Assembly (NCBI GenBank): GCA_038233555.1
Contig: JBBSLT010000060.1
Location: 1-12,891 of the forward strand
Reading direction: 5' to 3'
DNA: 12,891 bases
Origin: JADDRA01 sp038233555
GTDB lineage: Bacteria; Actinomycetota; Acidimicrobiia; Acidimicrobiales; CADCSY01
The notes under the pieces were generated by a model that saw nothing but the letters and a program-made list of their open reading frames with translations, was not told where the DNA came from and made no database searches. This document shows positions 1 through 7,231 of this stretch, one piece after another. A program made the translations under genes and the position numbers. Within the stretch, counting starts at the first letter, position 1; each line of letters begins with the position of its first letter.

Positions 1-1
1 C

Positions 2-736
2 CTGCGGACGAAGGAGAAGAGCTGGCAACGCAACACCGCCGTGAACGCCGTCGGCGCCATCGCCACCTTCATCGTCCTGGCTGTGGTCGTCATCTCCAAG
101 TTCACCATCGGAGCATGGATCCCTGCGGTCGTCATCCCCCTCATCGTGTTCCTCCTGCAGGCGATCCACCGTCACTACCAACGGGTGGCGACGCTGCTCC
201 ATGTTCCTGAGGGCTACCGACCCCTGCCCCACACCCACACCGTGGTGGTGCTGGTGGGAACCGTCCATCAGGGCGTGCTCGCCGCCCTCACCTACGCCCG
301 CTCACTGGCTCCCGACCGGCTCATCGCCCTCTCGGTGGTCTCGAGCCCCGAGGCCTCCGAGGAGATCGGCGGGCAGTGGGAGCGCCACCACCTCGAGGAC
401 ATCGATCTGGAGCGGCGCTACTCGCCCTACCGGGAACTCACCCAACCCGTGCTCAAGTACCTCGACGAACTCGACGCCGCCTACGAGAACGACATCATCA
501 CCGTCGTGGTTCCCGAGTTTGTGCTCGGCCAATGGTGGGAGCAGTTTCTCCACAACCAGAGCGCCCTCATGCTCAAGGGCCGCCTCCTCTTCCGGCGCAA
601 CACGGTGGTGACCTCGGTGCCGTTCCACCTGACCGGTCCGCGGGTTACTTCGGAGGACAGCGCCGGCTTCAACGAGCCGGGGGAGTCCCCGCCGACTCCC
701 CCATCCGCAGGGCCGTCGCCTACGCCGCCGGGTTGA
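2..736 (+). CDS. KimA-like APC-superfamily permease, C-terminal part
   Basis: The gene is cut by the left window edge. The frame is open from base 2, so the GTG at 41 is internal. About 244 C-terminal residues remain. They begin with two hydrophobic helices (the segment after NTAVNAVGAIATF, then IGAWIPAVVIPLIVFLLQAI) and continue into a soluble domain of about 150 residues. Known: this arrangement, with SPYR(E/S)L..P.LKY.DEL, ITVVVPEFV..WW...LHNQ and VVTSVP(F/Y)HL, is that of YdaO/KimA proteins. These are APC-superfamily proton-coupled potassium importers whose cytoplasmic C-terminal domain resembles universal stress proteins and, in Firmicutes, senses c-di-AMP. Potassium uptake is inferred; many such genes are annotated only as amino-acid permeases. 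The last 20 residues are a Pro/Ser-rich tail. Its final 17 bp overlap the convergent gene on the other strand. Confidence 0.8.
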   Translation: MRTKEKSWQRNTAVNAVGAIATFIVLAVVVISKFTIGAWIPAVVIPLIVFLLQAIHRHYQRVATLLHVPEGYRPLPHTHTVVVLVGTVHQGVLAALTYARSLAPDRLIALSVVSSPEASEEIGGQWERHHLEDIDLERRYSPYRELTQPVLKYLDELDAAYENDIITVVVPEFVLGQWWEQFLHNQSALMLKGRLLFRRNTVVTSVPFHLTGPRVTSEDSAGFNEPGESPPTPPSAGPSPTPPG

Positions 737-1289
737 GGCGCCGGACCACGCCCTTGGCGACCTCGGCCGGGCGCTGCTGCTCGCCCATCTTCGAGTCCAT
801 GATCAAGGTTGCGCCGGTCAGGGCGGGAATGGCCCACTGCATGACCTTGAGCTTGCGCTGGGCGTCGGCGACGTCGGGCTGGGTGGCGGTCGAGGGCTCG
901 GTGGTTCCGTCGGCGGTCGGGTCGTCGGCGTTCATGAGGGTCTGGCCGAGCTTGCGGCTGTAAGCGGTGGCGACCATGGCGGCCGCGGTCAGGCCGGTCT
1001 TGACCAGGGCGGCGGAACCGACCCCACGCTGGCCACCGAGGCGATTGCGGTTGGCGCCGGTGAGCACCAGCGAACCCACCGTGTAGGCGCCGATGGCGGC
1101 CAGGTTGGCTGGGGTCCAGCGCGCCCATCCAGCGTTGGCCACCTTCACCCGCTCCCGGGGGTGGTCGACCTGCGCTGCCGCTCCATTGAGCCCGATGGCT
1201 CCCATGAGCGATCCTCCGAACCATGCCGCCAGCCCCAGGTCGTTGAGGGCCCGCACCGCCGTGTTCTGACCCTTGCTCGTTCGTGCCAT
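720..1289 (-). CDS. Small four-helix membrane protein of unknown function
   Basis: A 189-residue protein whose family I cannot name. It has four hydrophobic stretches, at about residues 18-36, 61-78, 92-110 and 148-164. The loop between the third and fourth (about 111-147) is acidic and Thr/Asp-rich, and the C-terminus is basic (GVVRRLNPAA). No catalytic motif is visible. The reading frame stays open upstream to a GTG at 1550, but I start it at the ATG at 1289 because a near-perfect Shine-Dalgarno, AGGAGGAG, lies just ahead of it. The 87 extra codons upstream contain an unrelated nucleotidyltransferase remnant. The 3' end overlaps the permease gene by 17 bp in convergent orientation, so no terminator separates the two. 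Pale, conserved-looking actinobacterial membrane proteins of this size are common. Function unknown. Confidence 0.75.
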   Translation of the reverse strand: MARTSKGQNTAVRALNDLGLAAWFGGSLMGAIGLNGAAAQVDHPRERVKVANAGWARWTPANLAAIGAYTVGSLVLTGANRNRLGGQRGVGSAALVKTGLTAAAMVATAYSRKLGQTLMNADDPTADGTTEPSTATQPDVADAQRKLKVMQWAIPALTGATLIMDSKMGEQQRPAEVAKGVVRRLNPAA

Positions 1290-1293
1290 GAAT

Positions 1294-1301
1294 CTCCTCC
1301 T
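1294..1301 (-). promoter_or_regulatory. Strong ribosome binding site fixing the 1289 start
   Basis: On the minus strand AGGAGGAG is followed by ATTC and then ATG. The GGAGG core is six bases from the start codon. This decides the start at 1289 over the upstream in-frame GTG at 1550. Confidence 0.8.
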
Positions 1302-1382
1302 GCAACCTCCGGCGACGCCAGTCGCGCCGCTCCGATCACAAGCCCTACCCGCCCCGCTCCACGCAAACCGCGCCGCTCGACG

Positions 1383-1484
1383 AGAGCGGGGCCGGGCCGT
1401 GCCTGCCGCTTGGCTGCCGAACAACCAGGTCACCGCCACCCCGGCCTGACGTAACGCCGACCGAAGCTCCTCCCTGACCTCCAC
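1383..1484 (-). pseudogene. Remnant of an MNT-type nucleotidyltransferase (N-terminal fragment)
   Basis: The minus-strand frame reads VEVREELRSALRQAG, then VAVTWLFGSQAAGTARPRS. This matches the start of minimal nucleotidyltransferases (MntA-like / DNA polymerase beta family), which typically read LR..L...GV..v.LFGS.A.GtArp.SDvDLaV. The fragment keeps the helix and the GS motif but stops exactly where the metal-binding D.D should follow. The next residues (RRAARFAWSG) are unrelated. The frame then runs without a stop into the membrane protein gene, which hides the remnant inside one long open frame. No other frame near the break restores DVDLAV. Known: intact members of about 100-140 residues often pair with a HEPN protein as toxin-antitoxin systems. 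No HEPN partner is visible here. The gap between argS and the membrane protein is too small for a complete gene. The match is short and from memory. Confidence 0.55.
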
Positions 1485-1559
1485 CGAACCAGGATACGTC
1501 TGACACTCTCGCCGGACCGAACACGAGCACTCGCCACAATCCTCTGGCACGGCAGGAAG

Positions 1560-3314
1560 TCAGATCCGCTCCAGCACCTCGATGCCGAGGAGGTTCAGCC
1601 CACCGGCCAGGGTGGTGGCCGTGGCCTGGCACAAAGCCAGGCGGGAGGTGCGTAGCGGCTCGTCGGAGCGCAGCACCGGGCAGTGCTCGTAGAACTGGTT
1701 GTAGACCTGCGACAGCTCGTAGAGGTGGGTGCAGACCAGGCTGGGCAGGTGCTCTGCCGCCGCCCGCTCCACCACGTCGCCCACCATGACCAAGTTGGTA
1801 GCCAGCGCCCGCTCCTGGGGCTCACGCAGCGTCACGGCGACGTCAACGCCTCCCGGAGGGCCCTCGCCCCAGCCCGCCTCCCGCAAGATGGAACGGATGC
1901 GGGCGTAGGCGTACTGGAGGTACGGGGCGGTGTTGCCCTTCAGGCTGAGCATCCGATCGAAGGAGAAGACGTAGCCGCTCTGGCGGTTCTGGCTGAGGTC
2001 GGCGTACTTGACCGCCCCCAGGCCGACCACCCGGGCCACCTCGTCGATGTCGTCGGGAACCGCATCGCCGTGCTCTGCAGCCCGCTCCACGACGAACGCC
2101 CGGGCCCGGGTCAGCGCCTCGTCCAGCAGATCAGCCAGATGCACGTTGTCGCCCGAGCGGGTGCGCAGCCGTTGACCGTCCTCGCCCAGCACCAGGCCGA
2201 AGGCCACATGGGCGGCCTCGATACGCTCGGGGAGCCACCCGGCCAGGCGGGCCACGGCGAAGACCATTTGGAAGTGCTGTGACTGGCCGGCGTCGGCCAC
2301 GTAGAGCAGGTGATCGGCCCCCTGCTCGATGCGGCTGCGCAGCGCGGCCAGGTCGGTGGTGGCGTAGTTGTAGCCACCGTCGGCCTTTTGCACGATGAGG
2401 GGCAGGGGGTCTCCCTCGGAGTTGGTGAAGCCGGCCACGAAGACGCACTTGGCCCCGCCGTCGACCACCACCAGCCCCGCTTTCTCCAGGTCGGCGACCA
2501 CGTCGGCCAATACCGGCTGGTAGGTGGACTCCCCCCGGTCGACGAGGCCGTCCACACCCAGCAGCTGGTACACCTTGGCGTTCTCGGCGGTCGAGAGGTC
2601 GACGAGCGACTGCCAGGTCGCCCGGGCCCCTGCTTCACCGGACTGGAGGTCGACCACCCGGCGCCGGGCCCGGTCCCGGAAGACCTCGTCGTCTCGAAAG
2701 CGGGCGCTGGCCTGGCGGTAGCGTTCCTCGGCCTCGCCGATGCGCTGCGGTGCCTCTCCGCCCTCGCCCACCACGTCGTCGAGCTGGGCGATGAGCATCC
2801 CGAACTGGGTGCCCCAGTCGCCCACGTGGCTGACCCGCTCCACCTCGTGGCCGAGGGCCTCAGCCAGGTTGGCCAGGCAGTCGCCGATGATCGTGGAACG
2901 AAGGTGACCGACATGCATCTCCTTGGCCACGTTTGGTCCGGAGTAGTCGATGACGAAGCGTCGGGCCTTCGCCGCCGGGGACAGGCCCAGCCCGCCGTCG
3001 CCGACCAGGGTGGCGATGCGGGCCTCCAGCCAGTCGTCGCGTAGCCGCAGGTTGACGAAGCCGGGAGGCGCCACCTCGGGGACCTCGCACATCCCGCTCA
3101 CGTCGAGCACGACCGCCAGACGCTGGGCCAACTCATCGGGCGGGCGCCGCAGCGTCCGGGCCAGCGCCATCGGCGCCGCACAGGTGAAGTCGCCGTGTCG
3201 AGGGTCTCGAGTGGGCTGAACCAGAACCTCGGGAGGCCTGACCGAGGGTCCGAAGGCGTCATAGAGCGCCTGGGACAGGCGGGCGTGGAGCAACCGCAGG
3301 GGGGTCGGTGCCAT
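1560..3314 (-). CDS. argS: Arginyl-tRNA synthetase
   Basis: Charges tRNA-Arg with arginine using ATP, in the cytoplasm. At 584 residues it is close to the usual bacterial length (about 550-590). Domains in order: the ArgRS-specific N-terminal domain (about 1-90) with GDFTCAAPMALA and PPGFVNLRL; the class I Rossmann core, with the HIGH box present as HVGH (134-137) inside SGPNVAKEMHVGHLRS; the VGDWGTQFGMLI segment (164-175); the region equivalent to KMSKS, which as in most ArgRS is non-canonical (GQRLRTRSGDNV, 380-391); KYADLSQNRQSGYVFSFDRM (436-455); and the DALR anticodon-binding domain (about 463-584) starting NTAPYLQYAYARIRSI. The C-terminal LLGIEVLERI is typical. The ATG at 3314 follows AAGGACC, a modest ribosome site. 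The gene is transcribed away from the osmC-like gene, with 122 bp between them. No frameshift is seen. Confidence 0.96.
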   Translation of the reverse strand: MAPTPLRLLHARLSQALYDAFGPSVRPPEVLVQPTRDPRHGDFTCAAPMALARTLRRPPDELAQRLAVVLDVSGMCEVPEVAPPGFVNLRLRDDWLEARIATLVGDGGLGLSPAAKARRFVIDYSGPNVAKEMHVGHLRSTIIGDCLANLAEALGHEVERVSHVGDWGTQFGMLIAQLDDVVGEGGEAPQRIGEAEERYRQASARFRDDEVFRDRARRRVVDLQSGEAGARATWQSLVDLSTAENAKVYQLLGVDGLVDRGESTYQPVLADVVADLEKAGLVVVDGGAKCVFVAGFTNSEGDPLPLIVQKADGGYNYATTDLAALRSRIEQGADHLLYVADAGQSQHFQMVFAVARLAGWLPERIEAAHVAFGLVLGEDGQRLRTRSGDNVHLADLLDEALTRARAFVVERAAEHGDAVPDDIDEVARVVGLGAVKYADLSQNRQSGYVFSFDRMLSLKGNTAPYLQYAYARIRSILREAGWGEGPPGGVDVAVTLREPQERALATNLVMVGDVVERAAAEHLPSLVCTHLYELSQVYNQFYEHCPVLRSDEPLRTSRLALCQATATTLAGGLNLLGIEVLERI

Positions 3315-3436
3315 GGTCCTTGGACCCTAGATGGCTGGCGTCCGATGCGGCCACGTATTCGTCATGGAGGCCCCCATCTGCTCCCGCCCCCAATACGCTC
3401 GGCCGGAATCCCCCGACCAGCACGAGGAGAACGACG
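3315..3436. other. Divergent gap between argS and the osmC-like gene
   Basis: These 122 bp must hold the starts of transcription for both directions. I find the GAGGAGA ribosome site for the plus-strand gene at 3424-3430, but no -35/-10 pair or operator palindrome good enough to name. Confidence 0.4.
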
Positions 3437-3865
3437 ATGGCAGATCGCAAGGCAACGGCCACCTGGACCGGGAGCCTCTTCGAGGGCAAGGGCACGGTGA
3501 CCGCGACCAGCAGTGGCCTGTTCACCGACGCCGGCGTCACCTGGGCCTCTCGCACCGAGGACGCCGACGGGGCGACGAGTCCCGAGGAGCTCATCGCCGC
3601 CGCCCACGCCGCCTGCTTCGCCATGGCGCTGTCAAACGAGCTGTCCAGTCGAGGCCACGAGCCTGCGTCACTGCGCCTCGGTGCCACGTGCAGCTTCGTC
3701 GACGGCAAGGTCACGACCATGGCCCTCGAGGTCAACGCCGAGGTGCCCGGGGTGGACGAAGCGGGCTTCCGAGAGGGCGTAGAGGCGGCCGAAGGGTCCT
3801 GCCCGGTGTCCAATGCGTTGCGCGGCAACGTCGAGATCACCGTCGACGCATCTCTCGTGACCTGA
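3437..3865 (+). CDS. OsmC-family peroxidase (organic hydroperoxide resistance type)
   Basis: A 142-residue protein of the OsmC/Ohr superfamily. These thiol peroxidases reduce organic hydroperoxides and protect the cytoplasm during oxidative or osmotic stress. The two conserved cysteines are present: Cys60 in ELIAAAHAACFAMAL and Cys122 in AAEGSCPVSNAL. The first lies at the start of the long central helix and follows TSPEEL, as in OsmC proper. The N-terminal strands (KATATWTGSLFEGKGTVTA) and the closing strand NVEITVDA also fit, and the length matches the OsmC branch. The open frame extends upstream to 3308, but the ATG at 3437 has GAGGAGA six bases ahead, and family members start at this point. 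The next gene follows 17 bp downstream on the same strand, so the two are probably co-transcribed. OsmC and Ohr branches are hard to tell apart by eye. Confidence 0.92.
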   Translation: MADRKATATWTGSLFEGKGTVTATSSGLFTDAGVTWASRTEDADGATSPEELIAAAHAACFAMALSNELSSRGHEPASLRLGATCSFVDGKVTTMALEVNAEVPGVDEAGFREGVEAAEGSCPVSNALRGNVEITVDASLVT

Positions 3866-3882
3866 GCGACTCTCCCGAGCCG

Positions 3883-4788
3883 ATGGACATCGCCATCACG
3901 GGTTCGAGCGGCTTCATCGGAACGGCGCTGGTCGCTGCCCTCACCGACGCCGGTCACCGGGTGCGCCGGGTCGTGCGCCGGGTCCCGTCCCGAGCCGACG
4001 AGATCCGCTGGGACCCCGAGGCGGGGACGATCGACGCCGCCTCGCTGGCCGGAGTCGACGCCATCGTCAACCTCGCCGGTGAGGGCATCTCCAACAAGCG
4101 GTGGTCAGACGAGCAGAAGCGGCGTATCCGGGAGAGCCGGACCAAGGGCACTCGGCTGATCTCCGAGACGGCGGCCGGGCTCGACCCCCGCCCATCGGTG
4201 CTGATCAGCGGTTCGGGGATCGACTACTACGGCGACCGTGGCGACGAGGAGCTGACCGAGGCGAGCCCGCCCGGCACCGGCTTTCTGGCCGAGGTGTGCA
4301 CGGCCTGGGAAGCGGCCACCCAGCCCGCCGTCGACGCCGGCATCCGTACGGCGGTGCTGCGCACCGGAATCGTCCTGCACCCCGGCGGCGGCGCCCTTCC
4401 CCGCATGTTGCCCCTCTTCAAGCTGGGCCTCGGTGGGCGCTTCGGCCACGGCCGGCAGTGGTGGTCGTGGATCACCCTCGATGACGAGATCGGGGCCATC
4501 GTCCACGCCCTCGACACCGACGTCTCCGGGCCACTGAACTGCGTCGCACCCCAAAGCGTGACCAACGCCCAATTCACCCGGGCCCTGGCTCGCGCCCTGC
4601 ACCGCCCGGCGGTGGTGACAGTCCCCCGCCTCGGCCCGTCCGTGCTGCTCGGGGCGGAGCTGGTGCAGAGCCTGCTCTACGACAGCCATCGCGTCCTGCC
4701 CGCCGGCCTCGTCGACAGTGGCTACCGCTTCGCCCAGCCTGCGCTCGAGGCGGCGCTCGGAGACCTGGTGGGCCAGCCGGCGGCGTGA
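3883..4788 (+). CDS. TIGR01777-family NAD(P)-dependent epimerase-like protein (YfcH/SulA type)
   Basis: A 301-residue extended short-chain dehydrogenase-like protein. The N-terminal Rossmann motif TGSSGFIG (6-13) binds NAD(P). NLAGEGISNKRWSDEQK (63-79) and SRTKGTRLI are hallmarks of TIGR01777. So is SGSGIDYYG (109-117), the site corresponding to the catalytic Tyr region, followed by FLAEVCTAWE and R(T/V)GIVL. The C-terminal DUF1731-like segment (about 250-296) reads SHRVLPAGLVDSGYRF. Known: the substrate of this family is not established; E. coli YfcH is the reference, and plant homologues affect plastid division. The ATG at 3883 gives the family's standard N-terminus. The ribosome site is weak, so translation probably depends on coupling with the osmC-like gene 17 bp upstream. 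The stop lies in the four-base overlap GTGA with a decayed downstream gene. Confidence 0.92.
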   Translation: MDIAITGSSGFIGTALVAALTDAGHRVRRVVRRVPSRADEIRWDPEAGTIDAASLAGVDAIVNLAGEGISNKRWSDEQKRRIRESRTKGTRLISETAAGLDPRPSVLISGSGIDYYGDRGDEELTEASPPGTGFLAEVCTAWEAATQPAVDAGIRTAVLRTGIVLHPGGGALPRMLPLFKLGLGGRFGHGRQWWSWITLDDEIGAIVHALDTDVSGPLNCVAPQSVTNAQFTRALARALHRPAVVTVPRLGPSVLLGAELVQSLLYDSHRVLPAGLVDSGYRFAQPALEAALGDLVGQPAA

Positions 4789-4798
4789 GCGAGCCGCC
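4779..4798. terminator. GC-rich hairpin around the stop codon of the epimerase-like gene
   Basis: GGCGGC and GCCGCC form a perfect six-pair stem with an eight-base loop GTGAGCGA that contains the TGA stop. No T-tract follows. It could be a weak terminator, or a chance pairing in GC-rich DNA. Confidence 0.25.
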
Positions 4799-4845
4799 TC
4801 GAAGCCGACGTCGCCATCGTCGGTGCCGGTCTCGCCGGGCTGTAG
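4785..4845 (+). pseudogene. Relic of an FAD-dependent oxidoreductase, N-terminal dinucleotide-binding motif only
   Basis: Bases 4798-4842 read LEADVAIVGAGLAGL and then TAG. This is the classic N-terminal strand and glycine loop (VAIVGAGLAGL) of FAD/NAD(P) Rossmann oxidoreductases such as amine oxidases, squalene-epoxidase-like proteins and phytoene desaturases. No start codon precedes it in that frame, because the epimerase stop lies in the same frame. The GTG at 4785, which overlaps that stop as GTGA, begins VSEPP in another frame. Removing one base near 4797-4800 would join the two into VSEPPEADVAIVGAGLAGL, a convincing flavoprotein N-terminus. So I infer a frameshift plus loss of almost the whole gene. 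The remaining bases to 4948 could include its last codons (CNQRLLGELMALR then TGA at 4939), but that part is not identifiable. Confidence 0.55.
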
Positions 4846-4942
4846 CCATCTACCTGACCGAAGACGTGAGCGCCTACGCCCGCCGACGCCAGCAGCGACT
4901 GCAACCAGAGGTTGCTCGGCGAGCTGATGGCGCTCCGGTGAG

Positions 4943-4957
4943 CAGCGCTTAGCGCTG
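4943..4957. terminator. Short hairpin at the copA stop codon
   Basis: CAGCGC TTA GCGCTG is a perfect six-pair stem whose three-base loop is the copA stop codon (TAA on the minus strand). It lies where the copper operon meets the end of the plus-strand region. There is no T-tract, so the role as terminator is tentative. Confidence 0.3.
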
Positions 4958-7231
4958 GGCGCGGAAGGTGCGAAGGCGCAGTGAGTTGGAGACCACGAAG
5001 ACGCTGGAGAAGGCCATGGCGGCACCGGCGATGAGTGGGTTGAGCAGACCGAGGGCGGCCAGGGGCAGGGCGGCCACGTTGTAGGCGAAGGCCCAGAACA
5101 GGTTGCCCTTGATGGTGCGCAGCGTGCGCCGCGAGAGCCGGATGGCGTCACCGGCAGCACGCAGATCACCGGAGACGAGGGTGAGGTCGGACGCCTCGAT
5201 GGCGACGTCGGTCCCAGTACCGATGGCCAGGCCGAGGTCGGCCTGGGCCAGCGCTGGGGCGTCGTTCACCCCGTCGCCCACCATGGCCACCACCGCCCCC
5301 TCCCGCTGAAGGCGGCGTACCACGTCGACCTTGTCGGCGGGCAGGACGTCGGCTACCACGTCGTCGATGCCCACCTCGACAGCCACGGTCCGGGCGGTGG
5401 TCTCGTTGTCTCCGGTGAGCAGCACCGGACGCAGCCCGAGGTCCTTGAGCCGGGTGATTGCCTCCACGCTGGTGGGCTTGATGGTGTCGGCCACGGCGAT
5501 GAGCACCCGCACCTCGCCGTCCCAGCCGGCCACCACCGCGGTACGTCCCGCCGCCTGTGCGCGCTGCCGGGCCGCTTCGAGCTCGGGAGCAAGGACCATG
5601 CCCCTCTCGGCCAGCAGGGAGGGGCGGCCGGCGATGATGGAATGTCCTTCGACGATGCCCTCGACCCCGAGCCCTTCTCGGTTGGTGAACGACTCGACCG
5701 GGGCCAGGGTGGAGAACTGGCGGCGGGCGGCCTCGGCGATGGCCCGGGCGATGGGGTGCTCCGAAGCATCCTCCAGGGCCCCGACCAGCCGCAGGGCCTC
5801 TGCGGTGTCAGCTCCGGAGGCGACGACCACGTCGACCACGGCCATGGTGCCGGTGGTGACCGTGCCGGTCTTGTCCAACACGATCGTGTCCACCCGTCGG
5901 GTCGATTCCAACACCTCGGGTCCCTTGATGAGGATGCCGAGCTGCGCACCCCGGCCGGTACCGACCAGGAGGGCCGTCGGGGTAGCCAGGCCCAGCGCGC
6001 AGGGACAAGCGATGATGAGTACGGCCACGGCTGCGGTGAAGGCGTAGGAGGCGGACTCGTTGGTCAACCAGAAGCCGAGCGTGGCGGTGCTGAGCACGAT
6101 GACGACCGGCACGAACACCGCCGACACCCGGTCGGCCAGGCGCTGCACCGGCGCCTTGCCCGTCTGGGCCTCACTGACCAGGCGTCCGATCTGGGCCAAG
6201 GCGGTATCGGCACCGACACGGGTGGCTCGCACCACCAGGCGTCCACCGGCGTTCACGGTGGCGCCCGCCACCTCGTCGCCGAGGCCCACCTCCACCGGCA
6301 CGCTCTCGCCGGTGAGCAGCGAGCGATCGATGGCCGACGATCCTTCCTCGACCACGCCGTCCGTGGCGATCTTCTCCCCCGGACGGACCACGAAGCGCAT
6401 GCCGGTGGCAAGCTCACCGACAGGTATGCGGCGCTCGGTGCCGTCGGCGTCGAGCACCGAGACTTCCTTGGCGCCCAGCTCGAGCAGCGCCCTCAGGGCG
6501 GCACCCGAGCGTCGCTTGGCCCTGGCCTCGAAGTAGCGCCCGGCCAAGATGAACGTGGTCACGGCTGCGGCCACCTCGAGGTAGATCTCACTGGCCCCAG
6601 CACCGGGGTCGAGGGTGAGGTTGAAGCCCATCCGCATGGTGGGATCGCCGGCCCCGAGGAAGAACAGGGCCACCATCGACCAGGTCCAGGCCGCCAGCGT
6701 GCCCACCGAGATGAGGGTGTCCATGGTGGCGGCGCCATGGCGGAGGTTGGCCCACGCCGCCCGATGAAACGGCCACGCCCCCCACACCACCACCGGGGTG
6801 GCGAGCTGGAGGACGAGCCACTGCCAATAGTCGAACTGCAAGGCGGGGATCATGGACAGTGCCAACACCGGGAGGGACAGGGTCGCCGAGATCACCAGCC
6901 GGCGCCGGAGTGAGGCGGTGGGATCGGCGTCGGCCGCCGCCGGCTCGCCACCGGTCGACACCGGGCTCGCCAGGATGGCCCGGTATCCGGTCTCGGCCAC
7001 CACCGTGGCCAACCCCTCTCTGTCTATGAGGGCCGGGTCGAAGTCGATGACGGCCTGTTCGGTGGCGTAGTTGACGTTGGCGACGACGCCCTCGAGCTTG
7101 TTGAGGCGCTTCTCGATGCGCCGGGCACAGCTGGCGCAGGTCATCCCCTCGATAGGTAGCTCGACGTGGTCGGCGACGGAAGTTGCGGAGCCGGCGGCGC
7201 TCGTGGCCTCGGTGGTGGTCTCAGCGGTCAT
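4949..7231 (-). CDS. copA: Copper(I)-exporting P1B-type ATPase CopA
   Basis: A 760-residue heavy-metal ATPase that pumps Cu(I) out across the cytoplasmic membrane. A single N-terminal HMA domain (about 22-88) carries GMTCASC (29-35). Membrane helices follow. The actuator domain has TGES (308-311). The metal-site helix has CPC (409-411) in IIACPCALGLATPTAL. Phosphorylation is at Asp453 in DKTGT. The nucleotide domain has SEHP (490-493) with the invariant His, and the hinge GDGVNDAP (652-659). Asn718 in FAYNVAALP and MAFSSVFVVSNSLRLR (739-754) supply the YN and M..SS residues that mark the Cu(I) subgroup P1B-1. Nothing is missing. The ATG at 7231 has GGAGGT ahead of it. It overlaps the stop of the small upstream gene as ATGA, so translation is coupled. 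It is the last gene of a three-gene operon, probably repressed by a CsoR-type regulator encoded elsewhere. Confidence 0.97.
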   Translation of the reverse strand: MTAETTTEATSAAGSATSVADHVELPIEGMTCASCARRIEKRLNKLEGVVANVNYATEQAVIDFDPALIDREGLATVVAETGYRAILASPVSTGGEPAAADADPTASLRRRLVISATLSLPVLALSMIPALQFDYWQWLVLQLATPVVVWGAWPFHRAAWANLRHGAATMDTLISVGTLAAWTWSMVALFFLGAGDPTMRMGFNLTLDPGAGASEIYLEVAAAVTTFILAGRYFEARAKRRSGAALRALLELGAKEVSVLDADGTERRIPVGELATGMRFVVRPGEKIATDGVVEEGSSAIDRSLLTGESVPVEVGLGDEVAGATVNAGGRLVVRATRVGADTALAQIGRLVSEAQTGKAPVQRLADRVSAVFVPVVIVLSTATLGFWLTNESASYAFTAAVAVLIIACPCALGLATPTALLVGTGRGAQLGILIKGPEVLESTRRVDTIVLDKTGTVTTGTMAVVDVVVASGADTAEALRLVGALEDASEHPIARAIAEAARRQFSTLAPVESFTNREGLGVEGIVEGHSIIAGRPSLLAERGMVLAPELEAARQRAQAAGRTAVVAGWDGEVRVLIAVADTIKPTSVEAITRLKDLGLRPVLLTGDNETTARTVAVEVGIDDVVADVLPADKVDVVRRLQREGAVVAMVGDGVNDAPALAQADLGLAIGTGTDVAIEASDLTLVSGDLRAAGDAIRLSRRTLRTIKGNLFWAFAYNVAALPLAALGLLNPLIAGAAMAFSSVFVVSNSLRLRTFRAQR

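Noticed and set aside
1145..1632. Long overlapping open frames on both strands in the argS downstream gap, including a 276-residue frame from 1550.
   Set aside because: A strong ribosome site at 1294-1301 supports an internal start at 1289. The upstream part is a gene remnant and the other frames are low-complexity Arg/Pro/Gly products of GC-rich DNA.
2902..2915. ArgRS signature box reads HVGH rather than HIGH.
   Set aside because: Val at the second position is a common, functional variant in ArgRS, so it is not unusual.
2310..3044. Open frame of 244 codons antisense to argS.
   Set aside because: It is a shadow of the argS codons, with no family motif and no ribosome site; argS itself is certain.
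5642..6913. Open frame of 423 codons antisense to copA, rich in Gly, His, Arg and Gln.
   Set aside because: The composition is that of a frame opposite a GC-rich coding gene. No domain is visible, and copA is intact on the other strand.
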